Positions 1 through 9,210 of a stretch of DNA of 64,000 nt are shown in pieces (the first letter of the stretch is position 1; each line of letters opens with the position of its first letter). The DNA lies in contig NZ_CP045920.1 in assembly GCF_009660225.1 (NCBI RefSeq), positions 248,001 to 312,000 of the forward strand, given 5' to 3'. The DNA is from Pseudactinotalea sp. HY158 (GTDB taxonomy: Bacteria; Actinomycetota; Actinomycetes; Actinomycetales; Beutenbergiaceae). Below the pieces are notes generated by a model. It did not search any database, was not told the DNA's origin, and was given only the letters and a program-made list of their open reading frames with translations. The position numbers and the translations under genes were made by a program.

Positions 1-87
1 CCCGCTCGGCGACCGAGGCCTGCGGAGGGTCCTCGGGGCGGGGGAGTCGGGGCAACCCGGTGCGCGTCCGCGCGAGCCCGGGCGAAT

Positions 88-2694
88 TCAGCGCGAGGTG
101 GAGGGACCCGAGGGGCCTGAGTGCTCCGAAGGCTCCGAGTGCTCCGAAGGCTCTGGGTGGACTGGGTGCTCTGAGTCGTCTGGGTGCTCTGAGTGCTCTG
201 AGTCGTCTGGGTGCTCTGGGTGCTCTGAGTTGCCTGAGTGATTCGGGTGGCCCGGTGTGCTCGCTGTCCCCCCGGCGTCCGGCGACTCGAGGGTGAGCAT
301 CCACGTCGCGCAGGCCGCGAGCAGCAGCGGCACCGTGATGGCGACCATGTTCGCGGGGATCGCGACGCCGGAGTCGTTCACCGCCATCCCGATCGCGCCG
401 GCGACCCCCGAGGCCACGATCCCCGCGCCGAGCAGCGGGCTGCGCTCGCCCATGCGGCTGATCGGCGTGCCCTGGGAGAGCCAGGCGAAGCGCCCGCCGT
501 GCGGATCGATGATCGCCCCGCGGATCGGCCGGGCGAGCACGAACACGACCGTGAGCACCCCGCAGATTGCGAGCAGAGTGAGGGGCCGATTCCCGAACAG
601 GATCGTCAGGTTCTGATCCAGCTTGCGCCAGATCACCGGGAAGACGTCCCCACTGAGGAGGGTCTCGAAGAACATGCCCAGGTGGGTGCGCTCCGAGGGC
701 GGGCGGAGCCAGTCCATGAAGGAGATCGCGAGCGTGACCACGCCGGCCACGACGAGCACCCCGATCACCCGCCTCCACGTGAGCCGCACGCCGAGGGTGA
801 TGAGCGCCATGATCGCGAACGCGGGCAGCAGGGCGGGCGGGCCGCCGAAATCGGCACCCAACGCCGGGGCGCCGTCGATGATCGTGGCCACGAGGCCGAC
901 GACGGCGATGACGCCCACGGCCGCCCACCGCCGTCCGCGGCGCGCAAAGGGCTGCGCGAGGGAGATCGTCACGATGAGGATCGAGGCGGTGAACAGCGCG
1001 AAGGCCGTGTTGTTCATGCCGTAGAAGCGGCCGGCCACGAGGGCCGGACTGCCCATGATCGCCCCGATCTGGAGGGCCGCACCGAAGTAGATGTCGATCG
1101 CCAGTACCCCCGCGGTCACGGCGGCGATCACGGTCGCCGAGCCGAGCACGTGCCTGCGCCACGGGCCCGCGAGCGCGATGACGGCGAGGAGTGCCATCCA
1201 GCCGAGGGTCGCGGCGGCGAGGGCCAGCCCGGGTGCGCTCGCGCGCCACCAGGGCAGCAGATCGGCGAGGAACGAGGCCACGGGCAGGGCGCTGATGGAG
1301 ATCGCGGCGGTCCGCAGCACCCGCAGCACCCAGGTGCGCGGGGGCAGCCAGGCATCCACCGAATCGTCGGCATCAGCTGATCCGACTGAACTGCCTGAGC
1401 CGACTGATCCGGCTGAACCGCCTGATCCGGCTGATCCGGCTGATCCGCCTGATCCGGCTGAACCGCCTGATCCGGCTGATTCGACTGAACCGCCTGCATC
1501 CTGTGCGCCCTGTGCTCCCTGGGGGCCCTGTGCCCCATGGTGTGCGCCGCCGGCGGGGCCGTGGGAGCGGGAGAAGCGCTTGCGCCACCACTTGGTCATG
1601 CGGGCGATGGTCGGCCGTTTGAGCCCGAGGGCGACGACCGCGAACAGGGCCAGGTTGATGACCACCATGACGAGGAAGAAGGTGCTCGTCAGGGGGGAGG
1701 CGGCCTGCGCATGCATGTTGCGGTCGATCGCGGCGGCCACGAGCTCGGTGCTCGGCTCGTCGGACGGAAGAAGCGTGGCGGGCGCCCCGGGGAGCTCGGC
1801 CGGCAACGTCGAGCGCACCCCGAGGAGTTCGAAGATCGTCGGCTGCAGGTCGGTCGCGAGCACGAAGCCGGGCTGCCGGGTGGAGGCGGAGACGAGCTCT
1901 CCCGTGCCCCACCCCGGTCCGGAGATCGCGAGCGTGCGCAGACCCGGAGAGTCGGTGTCGGCGATCCCGGCGAGCAGGATGACCGGATCGGTGCCCGCGG
2001 CCGCGATGCCCTCGAGGATGGCCCCGACCCGCCGGTTCAGGGTGCGCACCTGGTCCGCATGGTGCTGGTCCGCGCCGCCGTAGGTGGCCTCGGTGGCCGG
2101 GCGGATGCTGCCCGCGTCGATGACGAGCAGGTCCGCCGAACTCGCCGCCCTGGAGACCTGAGCGGTAAGCCCGAACCCGGCTGCGACCCGGTCGAGGTGA
2201 TTCGTGACCGTGCCATCGGCGTCGGCCAGCGCCACGGCCGCCCCCGGCCCGATCGAGGTGGCGGTGACACCGGCCCGGTCGAGCAGGGTCGAGAACCTTC
2301 CGAGCGTCGCGGTGAACTTCTGGTCGGCGACCGCACCGGCGATCTCCGGCCAGTCCGATATCCGTCCGTCGACGGGCTCGGTGAGCCCGCGGCAGCGGGA
2401 GCTCACATCGGCCGCCCGGTCACCGGCGTTGAGGGCGAGCCAGCCGTCCAGCGGGCACGTGGTGCGCCGCACCGACCGCACCACGAGGGACCCGACGCCC
2501 TCCTCGGCGAGCGACCACAGCGCCGGGGTGGTCTCCGGATCGATGTCCTCCCAGCTCAACCCGGCGGCGCCGATGACCACGACGGGGTCCGGGGTCGGCG
2601 CGGCCGCGGCGGGGGCCGGCAACGACGGCACCACCACGGCGACGATGCCCAGAAGGGCCGCGGCCGCGCGCTGGAGCAGGCGTCGGGAGATCAT
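88..2694 (-). CDS. Membrane protein with phosphatase-fold ectodomain
   Basis: Predicted envelope protein of 868 residues from ATG 2694; the frame stays open to ATG 2766, but that start would put 24 residues before the signal peptide. Order seen: signal peptide (about 1-31), an extracellular domain to about residue 330 beginning VVVIGAAGLSWEDI that resembles the alkaline phosphatase/sulfatase fold, a membrane helix near 338-360, a Gly/Ser/Ala/Gln linker made of 9-bp repeats, about seven further helices, and a 45-residue His/Glu/Ser/Pro tail. Proteins of this build recur as uncharacterised conserved membrane proteins in Actinobacteria (recollection, unchecked). I cannot assign metal ligands, so no activity is claimed. 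It is transcribed divergently from the WXG cassette. Confidence 0.75.
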   Translation of the reverse strand: MISRRLLQRAAAALLGIVAVVVPSLPAPAAAAPTPDPVVVIGAAGLSWEDIDPETTPALWSLAEEGVGSLVVRSVRRTTCPLDGWLALNAGDRAADVSSRCRGLTEPVDGRISDWPEIAGAVADQKFTATLGRFSTLLDRAGVTATSIGPGAAVALADADGTVTNHLDRVAAGFGLTAQVSRAASSADLLVIDAGSIRPATEATYGGADQHHADQVRTLNRRVGAILEGIAAAGTDPVILLAGIADTDSPGLRTLAISGPGWGTGELVSASTRQPGFVLATDLQPTIFELLGVRSTLPAELPGAPATLLPSDEPSTELVAAAIDRNMHAQAASPLTSTFFLVMVVINLALFAVVALGLKRPTIARMTKWWRKRFSRSHGPAGGAHHGAQGPQGAQGAQDAGGSVESAGSGGSAGSGGSAGSAGSGGSAGSVGSGSSVGSADADDSVDAWLPPRTWVLRVLRTAAISISALPVASFLADLLPWWRASAPGLALAAATLGWMALLAVIALAGPWRRHVLGSATVIAAVTAGVLAIDIYFGAALQIGAIMGSPALVAGRFYGMNNTAFALFTASILIVTISLAQPFARRGRRWAAVGVIAVVGLVATIIDGAPALGADFGGPPALLPAFAIMALITLGVRLTWRRVIGVLVVAGVVTLAISFMDWLRPPSERTHLGMFFETLLSGDVFPVIWRKLDQNLTILFGNRPLTLLAICGVLTVVFVLARPIRGAIIDPHGGRFAWLSQGTPISRMGERSPLLGAGIVASGVAGAIGMAVNDSGVAIPANMVAITVPLLLAACATWMLTLESPDAGGTASTPGHPNHSGNSEHPEHPDDSEHSEHPDDSEHPVHPEPSEHSEPSEHSGPSGPSTSR
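124..245. repeat. 9/12-bp tandem repeats in 3' end of membrane protein gene
   Basis: Degenerate copies of ctgagtgctctg/gggtgctctgag are read in frame on the minus strand as SEH, SEP, DDS and HPE triplets. They form the His- and Glu-rich C-terminal tail. Seen directly in the sequence. Confidence 0.8.
1380..1500. repeat. 9-bp tandem repeats coding a Gly/Ser linker
   Basis: Copies of ctgatccgg/ctgaaccgc repeat about a dozen times. On the minus strand they encode GSAGSGG-type triplets between the first membrane helix and the later helices, so the array keeps the reading frame. Confidence 0.8.
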
Positions 2695-2904
2695 TCCCCA
2701 CAGCCTAGGGGCCGGATATGGGGGAACCGTGCTCATCCCCGGGCCATTGTGTCGATTCGCCCGCACCGTCCGGCCCGCGCGGGCCGGCCGGCGGTGCCCA
2801 GTGCGCGATGGGCAGAACTATCCGTGGACAGTCCTGACCATTCCCGCCGTCTCGAGCTCCCGTTAGGGTATCCAGCAGAGACGTTCGGCGAGATGAGGAA
2901 GACA

Positions 2905-3840
2905 ATGGGCGATTTCGCAGTGGTGCCGTCGATATTCGACAGCGCCGTGGACGCCGCGGGTCGGCAGGCCGGATACATGAGCGGCATTCGCTCCTATGTG
3001 GCCGAGCACACGAATCTGGGCGATGCCACGGGACTGGCGATGATGTGCCTCTCGGGCCTGTACAACAGCGCGCGGGACAACGCCGTGGCCGGCCTGGCGG
3101 ACGGTGAGACCGTCGCGCAGGCGATCGAGACCAAGTCCGCGGAGACCCTGCAGGCCTACAAGGACGTGGACGAGGGGCTCGGCACCGGCTTCAACGGCAT
3201 CGGCCAGGAGATGAGCGACGACTACGAGACGCCCACCATGTCCTACGGGCAGGGGGGCGGGGCGTCGTCGTCGGCCGTGGAGCTCGACCCGTTGGCCGCG
3301 CCCGATCCCGGCACCCCGCTGATGGACGCGACGGGAGGCTACGGCCGCGACGTCGCCAGCAGGTGGGCCGAGCGCGAGCTCGGCGATCCGTTCTCCGGCA
3401 GCCGACACTCGCAGGCCACCGCCGCCGACAGGACGCTGGCGAGCTGGGCCGATGCATCCGGCGGACACCCGTTGCGGGACCGCTATGAGGCCTGGCTGCT
3501 CGGTGACGACCCGAACCGGCTCCCGGCGGCGCCGACCGGTGCCGACCAGCTCCGTGACCGGTGGAGTGAGCGGACCGACTCCTGGCACGCCGGCGGCGAG
3601 CGGGCCGTCTACAACTACGCCGGGATCGACGCCCCGCCCGCCACGTCCGATTGGGTGAACAACAACATGACCTCGCGCACGACCCGGGCCGCCGGAGACG
3701 TCTACGGCCTCTATAACTCCGCCACCGGCGCCTACGGTGCCGTGCAGGAGGCGAACACCGCCGACGACCGGGCCGATCGCATGAGCGACCTGGCCGACGG
3801 CCCGGCCACCGGCCGAGACAACGTGGATTGGGCGAATTGA
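2905..3840 (+). CDS. First gene of WXG100-type cassette, unknown
   Basis: 311 residues from ATG 2905, preceded by GAGGAAG at good spacing; an in-frame ATG at 2893 would lie upstream of that SD. The N-terminal 100 residues look helical and resemble the small helical targets of type VII secretion (EspC/PE-like length and charge), followed by a Gly/Ser/Pro-rich hinge near residue 115 and a Trp- and Arg-rich second half with no recognised toxin motif. No signal peptide or membrane segment is visible. Its stop overlaps the next start (TTGATG), the first of three overlaps that tie four genes into one translational unit. The type VII link rests on the neighbours; the protein itself was not recognised. 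Confidence 0.6.
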   Translation: MGDFAVVPSIFDSAVDAAGRQAGYMSGIRSYVAEHTNLGDATGLAMMCLSGLYNSARDNAVAGLADGETVAQAIETKSAETLQAYKDVDEGLGTGFNGIGQEMSDDYETPTMSYGQGGGASSSAVELDPLAAPDPGTPLMDATGGYGRDVASRWAERELGDPFSGSRHSQATAADRTLASWADASGGHPLRDRYEAWLLGDDPNRLPAAPTGADQLRDRWSERTDSWHAGGERAVYNYAGIDAPPATSDWVNNNMTSRTTRAAGDVYGLYNSATGAYGAVQEANTADDRADRMSDLADGPATGRDNVDWAN

Positions 3841-4583
3841 TGAGCATCACCATCACTGATGCCGAGGGGTTCCTCATGCCGCCGCCCGTGCTCGGGACGG
3901 ACTACGGCACCGAGCTGCGATGGGCGGCGGGCCCGCTCATCGGCGGGGTCGACTGGGTCTGCGAGCAACTGCTCGGATTCTCGCCCCTGATCGAACTGAC
4001 CAAGGATCTCATCGGCGACTGGGGCCTGTTCGAGTCCTCCGCCATGGCCTGGACCCAGGTCGGCCTCGCGGTGAACACCGTGGGCGAGAACTACAACCGG
4101 ATGGCCTCGGACCGCTCGTCGTTCTGGACCGGTGACGCGGCCGAGGCCTACAGCTCGCGGCTGCGATCGGTGGCCGAGAACTTCTCGAGCTACGAGGAGG
4201 GCTGCGCGGCGATGGTCGAGACGAGCAACGCCCTGCGGGACCTGCTCACGACGTCCGTGGAACTGCTCTACGGCATCCTCGGATGGCTCGGCGACTGGGC
4301 CACCCGGATCGCGATCGAGGCCGCGGTGCCCGTGTTCGGGTGGATCGCCGGCGCGATCGACGGGGCGATCAACACGGTGGTCGCGCTCGACAAGTTCCGC
4401 AAGGGCATCGACGCCATCACCAAGGTCGTCAACTTCATCGAGCGGTTCTCGCACGTGATCGAGATCCTCACCAAGGTGGCCGCCGCCATCAAGACCGCGG
4501 CCACGGTCGCCACGGCCGCCCACAACATCCGCGCGGCCAACACCGCCCGTGGTGCCACCGCCAACGCCTTCGGAGTCGCCTGA
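3840..4583 (+). CDS. WXG-motif protein with hydrophobic C-terminal half
   Basis: 247 residues from ATG 3840, which overlaps the preceding TGA. A central helical part carries SSFWTGDAAEAY, the W-x-G turn typical of WXG100/ESX hairpins. After it come long Ala/Ile/Val-rich helices (from about residue 135) that could be one or two membrane-associated segments or an amphipathic helical bundle. It is longer than a classical WXG100 protein (about 100 residues), so it may be a larger ESX substrate or a PPE/LXG-like protein. The stop TGA (4581-4583) overlaps the next ATG. The role in secretion is inference. Confidence 0.6.
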   Translation: MSITITDAEGFLMPPPVLGTDYGTELRWAAGPLIGGVDWVCEQLLGFSPLIELTKDLIGDWGLFESSAMAWTQVGLAVNTVGENYNRMASDRSSFWTGDAAEAYSSRLRSVAENFSSYEEGCAAMVETSNALRDLLTTSVELLYGILGWLGDWATRIAIEAAVPVFGWIAGAIDGAINTVVALDKFRKGIDAITKVVNFIERFSHVIEILTKVAAAIKTAATVATAAHNIRAANTARGATANAFGVA

Positions 4584-5023
4584 TGGACCCCCTGGACCGA
4601 CGCCGCATCGACGACCTGCTCGCCGACATGCGTGCCGCCACGAGTCAATTGCGCGAATCCGCGGCCGAGATCCAGCGCGACCGTGAGGAGATGGCCCGCA
4701 AGAACGCGGGCAAGGACGCCGAGTACGCCCAGAAGGCCCGCGACGGGGAGTTCGGTGCCGACTGGCGCACCCTGCAGCAACGCATCGACGCCGGGATGAC
4801 CACCCTGGCCGACGTGCTCTCCGGGACCGACGAGACCCCGCTCGCGGCCCGCATCCGCGACGAGGGCGCGCAGCGGCTCGCCGCCGTGACCATGGGGCTG
4901 CGGGAGCAGGACCAGCGCACCCAAGGGTCCCGGTTCGAGGGGGTCAACGAGAGCTTCGCCGGCCTCGACGCCGCCTACGAGCGGATCCTGCGACCCCACG
5001 GACAGAACGGAGCCCAGCGATGA
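4583..5023 (+). CDS. Helical coiled-coil protein of WXG cassette
   Basis: 146 residues from ATG 4583, overlapping the upstream stop by one base. It is rich in Glu, Arg, Asp and Ala with heptad-like spacing through residues 1-50 and 75-125, so a cytosolic coiled coil is likely; there is no signal peptide and no cysteine. No family was recognised. Its position between two WXG-type proteins and the 4-nt overlap (ATGA at 5020-5023) with the next gene suggest a chaperone or co-secreted partner, which is inference from context only. Confidence 0.6.
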   Translation: MDPLDRRRIDDLLADMRAATSQLRESAAEIQRDREEMARKNAGKDAEYAQKARDGEFGADWRTLQQRIDAGMTTLADVLSGTDETPLAARIRDEGAQRLAAVTMGLREQDQRTQGSRFEGVNESFAGLDAAYERILRPHGQNGAQR

Positions 5024-5310
5024 ACATCGAGGCGATCGCGGTCTCGACCGACCACCTCGCGGGGGTGGAGGCGGATGTCGACCTGTGCTTCCGCAACGTC
5101 ACCGACATCCTCGAGGTGATGGAGGCCGACCTCACCCACCTCGAGCAGGACTGGACCGGGCAGGCCTCGCTCAACTACCAGCAGCGCATGCTGGAGTGGC
5201 GCCGGGGCCTCGCCGACATGGCCGGGACCCTCAACACGATCGCCCTGACGATCGCCACCGGCAACTCCGACTACACCACCACCGAGAACACCATCGTCAA
5301 CGGCTGGTGA
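5020..5310 (+). CDS. WXG100 family protein (ESAT-6-like)
   Basis: 96 residues, the standard WXG100 length, from ATG 5020 in an ATGA overlap with the gene before. It shows a helix-turn-helix with DWTGQAS at the turn (residues about 45-51), the W-x-G signature, and a second helix ending in an acidic/Tyr-containing tail. WXG100 proteins form helical-hairpin dimers exported by ESX/type VII secretion systems. No EccC, EccB or EccD gene lies in the window, so the machine must be encoded elsewhere. It is the last gene of the four-gene unit and is followed by a strong hairpin. Confidence 0.85.
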   Translation: MNIEAIAVSTDHLAGVEADVDLCFRNVTDILEVMEADLTHLEQDWTGQASLNYQQRMLEWRRGLADMAGTLNTIALTIATGNSDYTTTENTIVNGW

Positions 5311-5312
5311 GA

Positions 5313-5347
5313 GGCGTACGGACGGCGCCTCCCGCCGTCCGTACGCC
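5313..5347 (+). terminator. Hairpin after WXG cassette
   Basis: A perfect 15-bp stem (5313-5327 with 5333-5347) closes a 5-nt loop directly after the WXG100 stop. It has only a short T pair after it, so it is a GC-type terminator or mRNA-stabilising hairpin. Confidence 0.7.
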
Positions 5348-5443
5348 GTTCCGGCCGCGTAGCCCGATCGGCGGGGCGAGGTGACGGGGCGGCAGGCGGT
5401 GCGCGGGACGCCCGCGCGCCCGCGCTACAGTGCAGACAAGTAG

Positions 5444-5488
5444 TCGGAGTGCCGAGAGTGCTGAGAGTATTCGGAGCGCTTGGAGTAC
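5444..5488. repeat. Short degenerate repeats upstream of pheA
   Basis: About five degenerate 9-10 bp copies of cggagtgccgagagtg lie in the leader of pheA. A TACAGT (5426-5431) just upstream could be its -10 box, without a clear -35. Confidence 0.5.
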
Positions 5489-5542
5489 GTGGGACCGCGG
5501 TGCACCGGCAGGAGTGCCCGCACGATTCGCCGGGAGGCCGAC

Positions 5543-6481
5543 ATGGGACTGCGGTACGCCTATCTGGGGCCGGCGGGGACGTTCACCGAGGCGGCGCTCC
5601 GGCAGGTGTGGGACCCTCACGCCGACGAGGCCCTCCCGATGACCGATGTGCCCGGCGCGCTCGAGGCCGTGCGCACCGGCGCGGCCGATCGCGCGGTCGT
5701 GCCGATCGAGAACTCCATCGAGGGCGGGGTGAGCGCCACCCTCGACACCCTCGCCTCCGGGCTGCCGCTCGTGATCGTGGGCGAGGCCCTCGTGCGGGTG
5801 CAGTTCGTGCTCGCCGCGCTCCCGGGCACCACGCTCGGGCAGGTGCGCCGGATCGCCACCCACCCGCACGCGTGGGCCCAGTGCCGCCGCTGGGTGGGCG
5901 CGCACCTGCCCGGAGCCGTGCACGTGCCCGCCACCTCGACCGCGGCGGGGGGCGCCGGCCTCATCGGCGACGAGGCGGCCGGCTACGACGCCGCGATCAC
6001 CGCCCCGCTCACCGCGATCGACTACGGACTCGACGTGCTCGCGGAGGACATCGGCGACAACTCCAGCGCGGTCACCCGATTCGTGGTCGCCTCCCGCCCG
6101 GGTCCGATCCTGGAGCGAACCGGGCAGGACAAGACGACCCTCATGGTCCAGCTCGCCGACAACGAGGCCGGGGCGCTGCTCACGATGCTCGAGCAGTTCG
6201 CGGCGCGTGGGGTGAACCTGAGCCGCATCGAGTCCCGGCCCGCCGGCGACGTGCTCGGCCGGTACATGTTCTCGATCGACGCCGAGGGCCACATCGACGA
6301 CGAGCGGGTCGCCGCCGCGCTCGTGGGGCTGCACCGGGTGTGCCCCCGCGTGCAGTTCCTCGGCTCCTATCCGCGGGTGGACGGGCCCGGATCCGTTCCC
6401 CGGCCGGGCTTCACGGACGAGGCCTTCCGGCGCGGCCGGGACTGGGTGGCGAGCCTGCGCGAGGGCGTCCACCCAGACTGA
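5543..6481 (+). CDS. pheA: Prephenate dehydratase
   Basis: 312 residues from ATG 5543, with GGGAGG five bases upstream; the longer open frame from 5480 lacks an SD. It converts prephenate to phenylpyruvate in phenylalanine synthesis, in the cytosol. The N-terminus RYAYLGPAGTFTEAAL and the PIENSIEGGV segment belong to the periplasmic-binding-like catalytic domain (about 1-190). The C-terminal ACT domain (about 205-285) contains the LSRIESRPA motif that binds phenylalanine for feedback inhibition. This is the monofunctional type, without a fused chorismate mutase. It converges on the lipid kinase gene. Confidence 0.95.
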   Translation: MGLRYAYLGPAGTFTEAALRQVWDPHADEALPMTDVPGALEAVRTGAADRAVVPIENSIEGGVSATLDTLASGLPLVIVGEALVRVQFVLAALPGTTLGQVRRIATHPHAWAQCRRWVGAHLPGAVHVPATSTAAGGAGLIGDEAAGYDAAITAPLTAIDYGLDVLAEDIGDNSSAVTRFVVASRPGPILERTGQDKTTLMVQLADNEAGALLTMLEQFAARGVNLSRIESRPAGDVLGRYMFSIDAEGHIDDERVAAALVGLHRVCPRVQFLGSYPRVDGPGSVPRPGFTDEAFRRGRDWVASLREGVHPD

Positions 6482-6575
6482 CCCGATCCCCCGGATCGAC
6501 CCCGGATCGACCCGGGCTGATCTGGGCTGTTCCGGGCTGACCCGGATCGACCCGGGCTGATCTGGGCCGATCTGG
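6482..6575. repeat. Intergenic repeats between pheA and lipid kinase
   Basis: Degenerate copies of cggatcgacccgggctgatctggg, including two matching stretches about 54 bp apart, fill the gap between the convergent genes. Their dyad content could also act in termination. Confidence 0.7.
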
Positions 6576-6583
6576 GCCGGGGG

Positions 6584-7804
6584 TCAGCCGGCCGCGCTCG
6601 TGCGGCGGGTGCGCACGACGAGCGCGCCCTCCTCGAGCCAGAACTCGGCCCCGGTCACCCGACCCACGAGGTCGCCGTCGACCTGGAGCGGCTCGGGTTC
6701 CTCGAGCCGCACCGCCACCCGGCTGCCGCGCCAGAACTCGATATTCGACGCGATGGTCGGACGGGTGGAGCGGATGCCGATGCCCTGCATGATCACGGTG
6801 CCGAACAGCGAAGCCCAGCCGAACAGGCCACCGCGGGTGTCGAGGGCGGCGACGTCGAGTCGGCCGTCGTCCGGGGCGGCGTCGGGGAAGAGCACGAACC
6901 CGCCGGGCAGCTTCCCGACGTTCGCCACGAGCAGCGAGCGGAGCTTGCGGTTGTGGACCGGACCGGAGCCGATCTGCACCCCGATCTGTACCTTGCGTCC
7001 GTGCAGGTGCCGGGCGCCGACGAGGAAGTAGGCGAGCCAGCCGAGCCGGGACTTGAGTTCGTCGTCCGCCCCGGCGACCATCGCGGCATCGAACCCGACC
7101 CCCGACATGACGAGGAACGCCTCGTCGCCCGGGTGGGGGCGATTGCCGCCGTCCCGGGTGGTCGACCCTCCCCGCTCGGCGGCGGGGGCGTCGTCCGTGA
7201 GGGAATTGTCCGAGGGAACGCCGTCCGTGGGGGCGTCGTCCGAGGGAACGCCGTCCGTGGGGGCGCGGGCCAGCTCGGGGCGCACCCACCCCAGGTCGAT
7301 CCGGTGATCGGCACCGGTCAGGGCCGTGAGCATGAGCTGCTCGAGTCCGTTGACCGGCAGGTCCAGGTTGCGGGCGAACAGGTTTCCGGTGCCCATCGGG
7401 ATCAGACCCATCGGCACGCCGGAGCCCGACAGGCCCGCCGCGACCTCGCGCACCGTGCCGTCGCCGCCGACCGCGATGACGACGCTCGCGCCGGCCCGGA
7501 CCGCCTCGCTCGCCTGCTCGGATCCGGAGGATTCCGGGGTCGTGGTGAACCACAGCGGCTCGCCCAGGCCGGCCTCGGCCGCCGTGCGCGCCCCCAGGTC
7601 GCGGAACGCCTCGAGGGAGGAGACCTTGGTCGGATTGACGACGAACGCCGGCGGCCCGCCTGCCCGGTCGGCGGACTCCTCACCCTCGAGCGGGCGGGCG
7701 GCGCTCGCCCGCGAACTGATCCGCCTGAGCACGAGCACACCGACGATCACCGCGATGGTCGCGGCCACCAGTGCGGCGATGCTCACCCATTGTTCCCACG
7801 CCAT
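6584..7804 (-). CDS. Diacylglycerol/sphingosine kinase family lipid kinase
   Basis: 406 residues. It starts with one membrane anchor (residues 7-28), then the kinase fold: [14 protein letters not shown] (GGDGT at 113-117, nucleotide binding) and [10 protein letters not shown] (GTGN at 138-141), both diagnostic of DAGK/YegS-type lipid kinases that phosphorylate diacylglycerol or related lipids with ATP. A low-complexity insert (about 178-215, units [10 protein letters not shown]) interrupts the C-terminal beta-sandwich domain and coincides with 24-30 bp DNA repeats. Divergent from serS, an arrangement I recall from other Micrococcales. The precise lipid substrate is not deducible. Confidence 0.9.
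   Translation of the reverse strand: MAWEQWVSIAALVAATIAVIVGVLVLRRISSRASAARPLEGEESADRAGGPPAFVVNPTKVSSLEAFRDLGARTAAEAGLGEPLWFTTTPESSGSEQASEAVRAGASVVIAVGGDGTVREVAAGLSGSGVPMGLIPMGTGNLFARNLDLPVNGLEQLMLTALTGADHRIDLGWVRPELARAPTDGVPSDDAPTDGVPSDNSLTDDAPAAERGGSTTRDGGNRPHPGDEAFLVMSGVGFDAAMVAGADDELKSRLGWLAYFLVGARHLHGRKVQIGVQIGSGPVHNRKLRSLLVANVGKLPGGFVLFPDAAPDDGRLDVAALDTRGGLFGWASLFGTVIMQGIGIRSTRPTIASNIEFWRGSRVAVRLEEPEPLQVDGDLVGRVTGAEFWLEEGALVVRTRRTSAAG
7195..7270. repeat. In-frame repeats in lipid kinase gene
   Basis: Two close copies of cgtccgagggaacgccgtcc plus partial copies encode the acidic Asp/Ser/Pro insert of the kinase. The array keeps frame. Confidence 0.75.
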
Positions 7805-7938
7805 GCGCTCACGCTAGCGCCCGCCGCCCCGATCCATCCGGGACCACGCGGGAACCCTCACGGTGCCGCACCCGGCCTCGGGCGTTGCCGCGCCCGGCCT
7901 TCGACGGTACCGCGCCCGGGGACGATACCCTCGGGAAG

Positions 7939-9210
7939 GTGATCGACCTCAAGGCACTTCGTGACAACCCCGACCGAGCCCGCCGGAGCCAGCTCGCCCG
8001 CGGCGCCGACCCCGAACTCGTGGACGAGGTGCTCGCCGCGGACGAACGCCGCCGCAGCCTGCTCACCATGTTCGAGTCGCTCCGCGCGGAGCAGAAGGCG
8101 GCCTCCCGCGCGGTCGGCAAGGCGAGCGCGGAGGACCGCCCGGCGCTGCTGGCCGAGGCGAAGCGCTTCACCGAGCGGGTCAAGGCCGCCGAGTCCGAGG
8201 CCGACGCCGCCGGGGAGGAGGCCGGGGCGCTCCTGCGTTCGCTTCCGAACCTCGTGCTCGACGGGGTTCCCGCCGGCGGCGAGGACGACTTCGTGGTGCT
8301 CCGCCACGTGGGGAGCCCGCGCGACTTCGAGGCCGAGGGCTTCCCCGCGCGCGACCACCTCGACCTGGGGGAGCGGCTCGGCGCGATCGACACCGAACGC
8401 GGCGCGAAGGTGTCCGGATCGCGGTTCTACTTCCTCACCGGCATCGGGGCGCGACTCGAGCTCGCGCTGCTCAACCTCGCGATGGACACGGCGCTCGAGC
8501 ACGGGTTCACCCCGATGATCACCCCCACCCTCGTGCGCCCCGACATCATGGCCGGCACCGGCTTCCTCGGTGAGCACTCCGAGGAGATCTACCGGCTCGA
8601 GGCCGACGACCTCTACCTCGTGGGCACCTCCGAGGTCGCGCTCGCCGGCTATCACAGCGGGGAGATCATCGACCTGAGCGCCGGGCCGCGCCGGTACGCC
8701 GGCTGGTCCGCGTGCTATCGCCGCGAGGCCGGCTCCCACGGCAAGGACACCCGCGGAATCATCCGGGTGCACCAGTTCCACAAGGTGGAGATGTTCTCCT
8801 ACGTGCGCGCGCAGGAGGCGGCCGCCGAGCACGCGGCCTTCCTCTCGTACGAGGAGGAGATGCTCACCGCGATGGGCCTGCCGTACCGGGTGATCGACAC
8901 GGCCGCCGGCGATCTCGGCACCTCGGCCGCCCGCAAGTACGACTGCGAGGCCTGGCTGCCCACCCAGTCCCGCTACCTCGAACTCACCTCGACCTCGAAC
9001 TGCACCACCTTCCAGGCCCGCCGGCTCGGGGTGCGGGAGCGCGGCGAGGACGGCACCGCGCCGGTCGCCACCGTCAACGGCACCCTCGCCACCACCCGGT
9101 GGATCGTCGCGCTGCTGGAGAACCATCAGAACGCCGACGGTTCGGTCGCCGTGCCGGACGCGCTGCGCCCCTACCTCGGCGGCCGCGAGATCTTGGAGCC
9201 GCTCACGTGA
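7939..9210 (+). CDS. serS: Seryl-tRNA synthetase
   Basis: 423 residues from GTG 7939 ([12 protein letters not shown], the family N-terminus). It charges tRNA-Ser with serine; two tRNA-Ser genes are in this window. An N-terminal antiparallel coiled coil (about 25-105) is followed by the class II catalytic core: motif 2 in [15 protein letters not shown] and motif 3 near [15 protein letters not shown]. Length is normal. No SD at proper spacing precedes the GTG, so the mRNA may be leaderless or use a weak site. The stop overlaps the next GTG (GTGA), coupling it to the HAD phosphatase gene. Confidence 0.97.
   Translation: MIDLKALRDNPDRARRSQLARGADPELVDEVLAADERRRSLLTMFESLRAEQKAASRAVGKASAEDRPALLAEAKRFTERVKAAESEADAAGEEAGALLRSLPNLVLDGVPAGGEDDFVVLRHVGSPRDFEAEGFPARDHLDLGERLGAIDTERGAKVSGSRFYFLTGIGARLELALLNLAMDTALEHGFTPMITPTLVRPDIMAGTGFLGEHSEEIYRLEADDLYLVGTSEVALAGYHSGEIIDLSAGPRRYAGWSACYRREAGSHGKDTRGIIRVHQFHKVEMFSYVRAQEAAAEHAAFLSYEEEMLTAMGLPYRVIDTAAGDLGTSAARKYDCEAWLPTQSRYLELTSTSNCTTFQARRLGVRERGEDGTAPVATVNGTLATTRWIVALLENHQNADGSVAVPDALRPYLGGREILEPLT

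Noticed and set aside
2905-5310. LXG-type polymorphic toxin with immunity gene
   Set aside because: No nuclease, ADP-ribosyltransferase or other toxin motif and no small immunity-like gene were seen; only a WXG-type assignment is supported.
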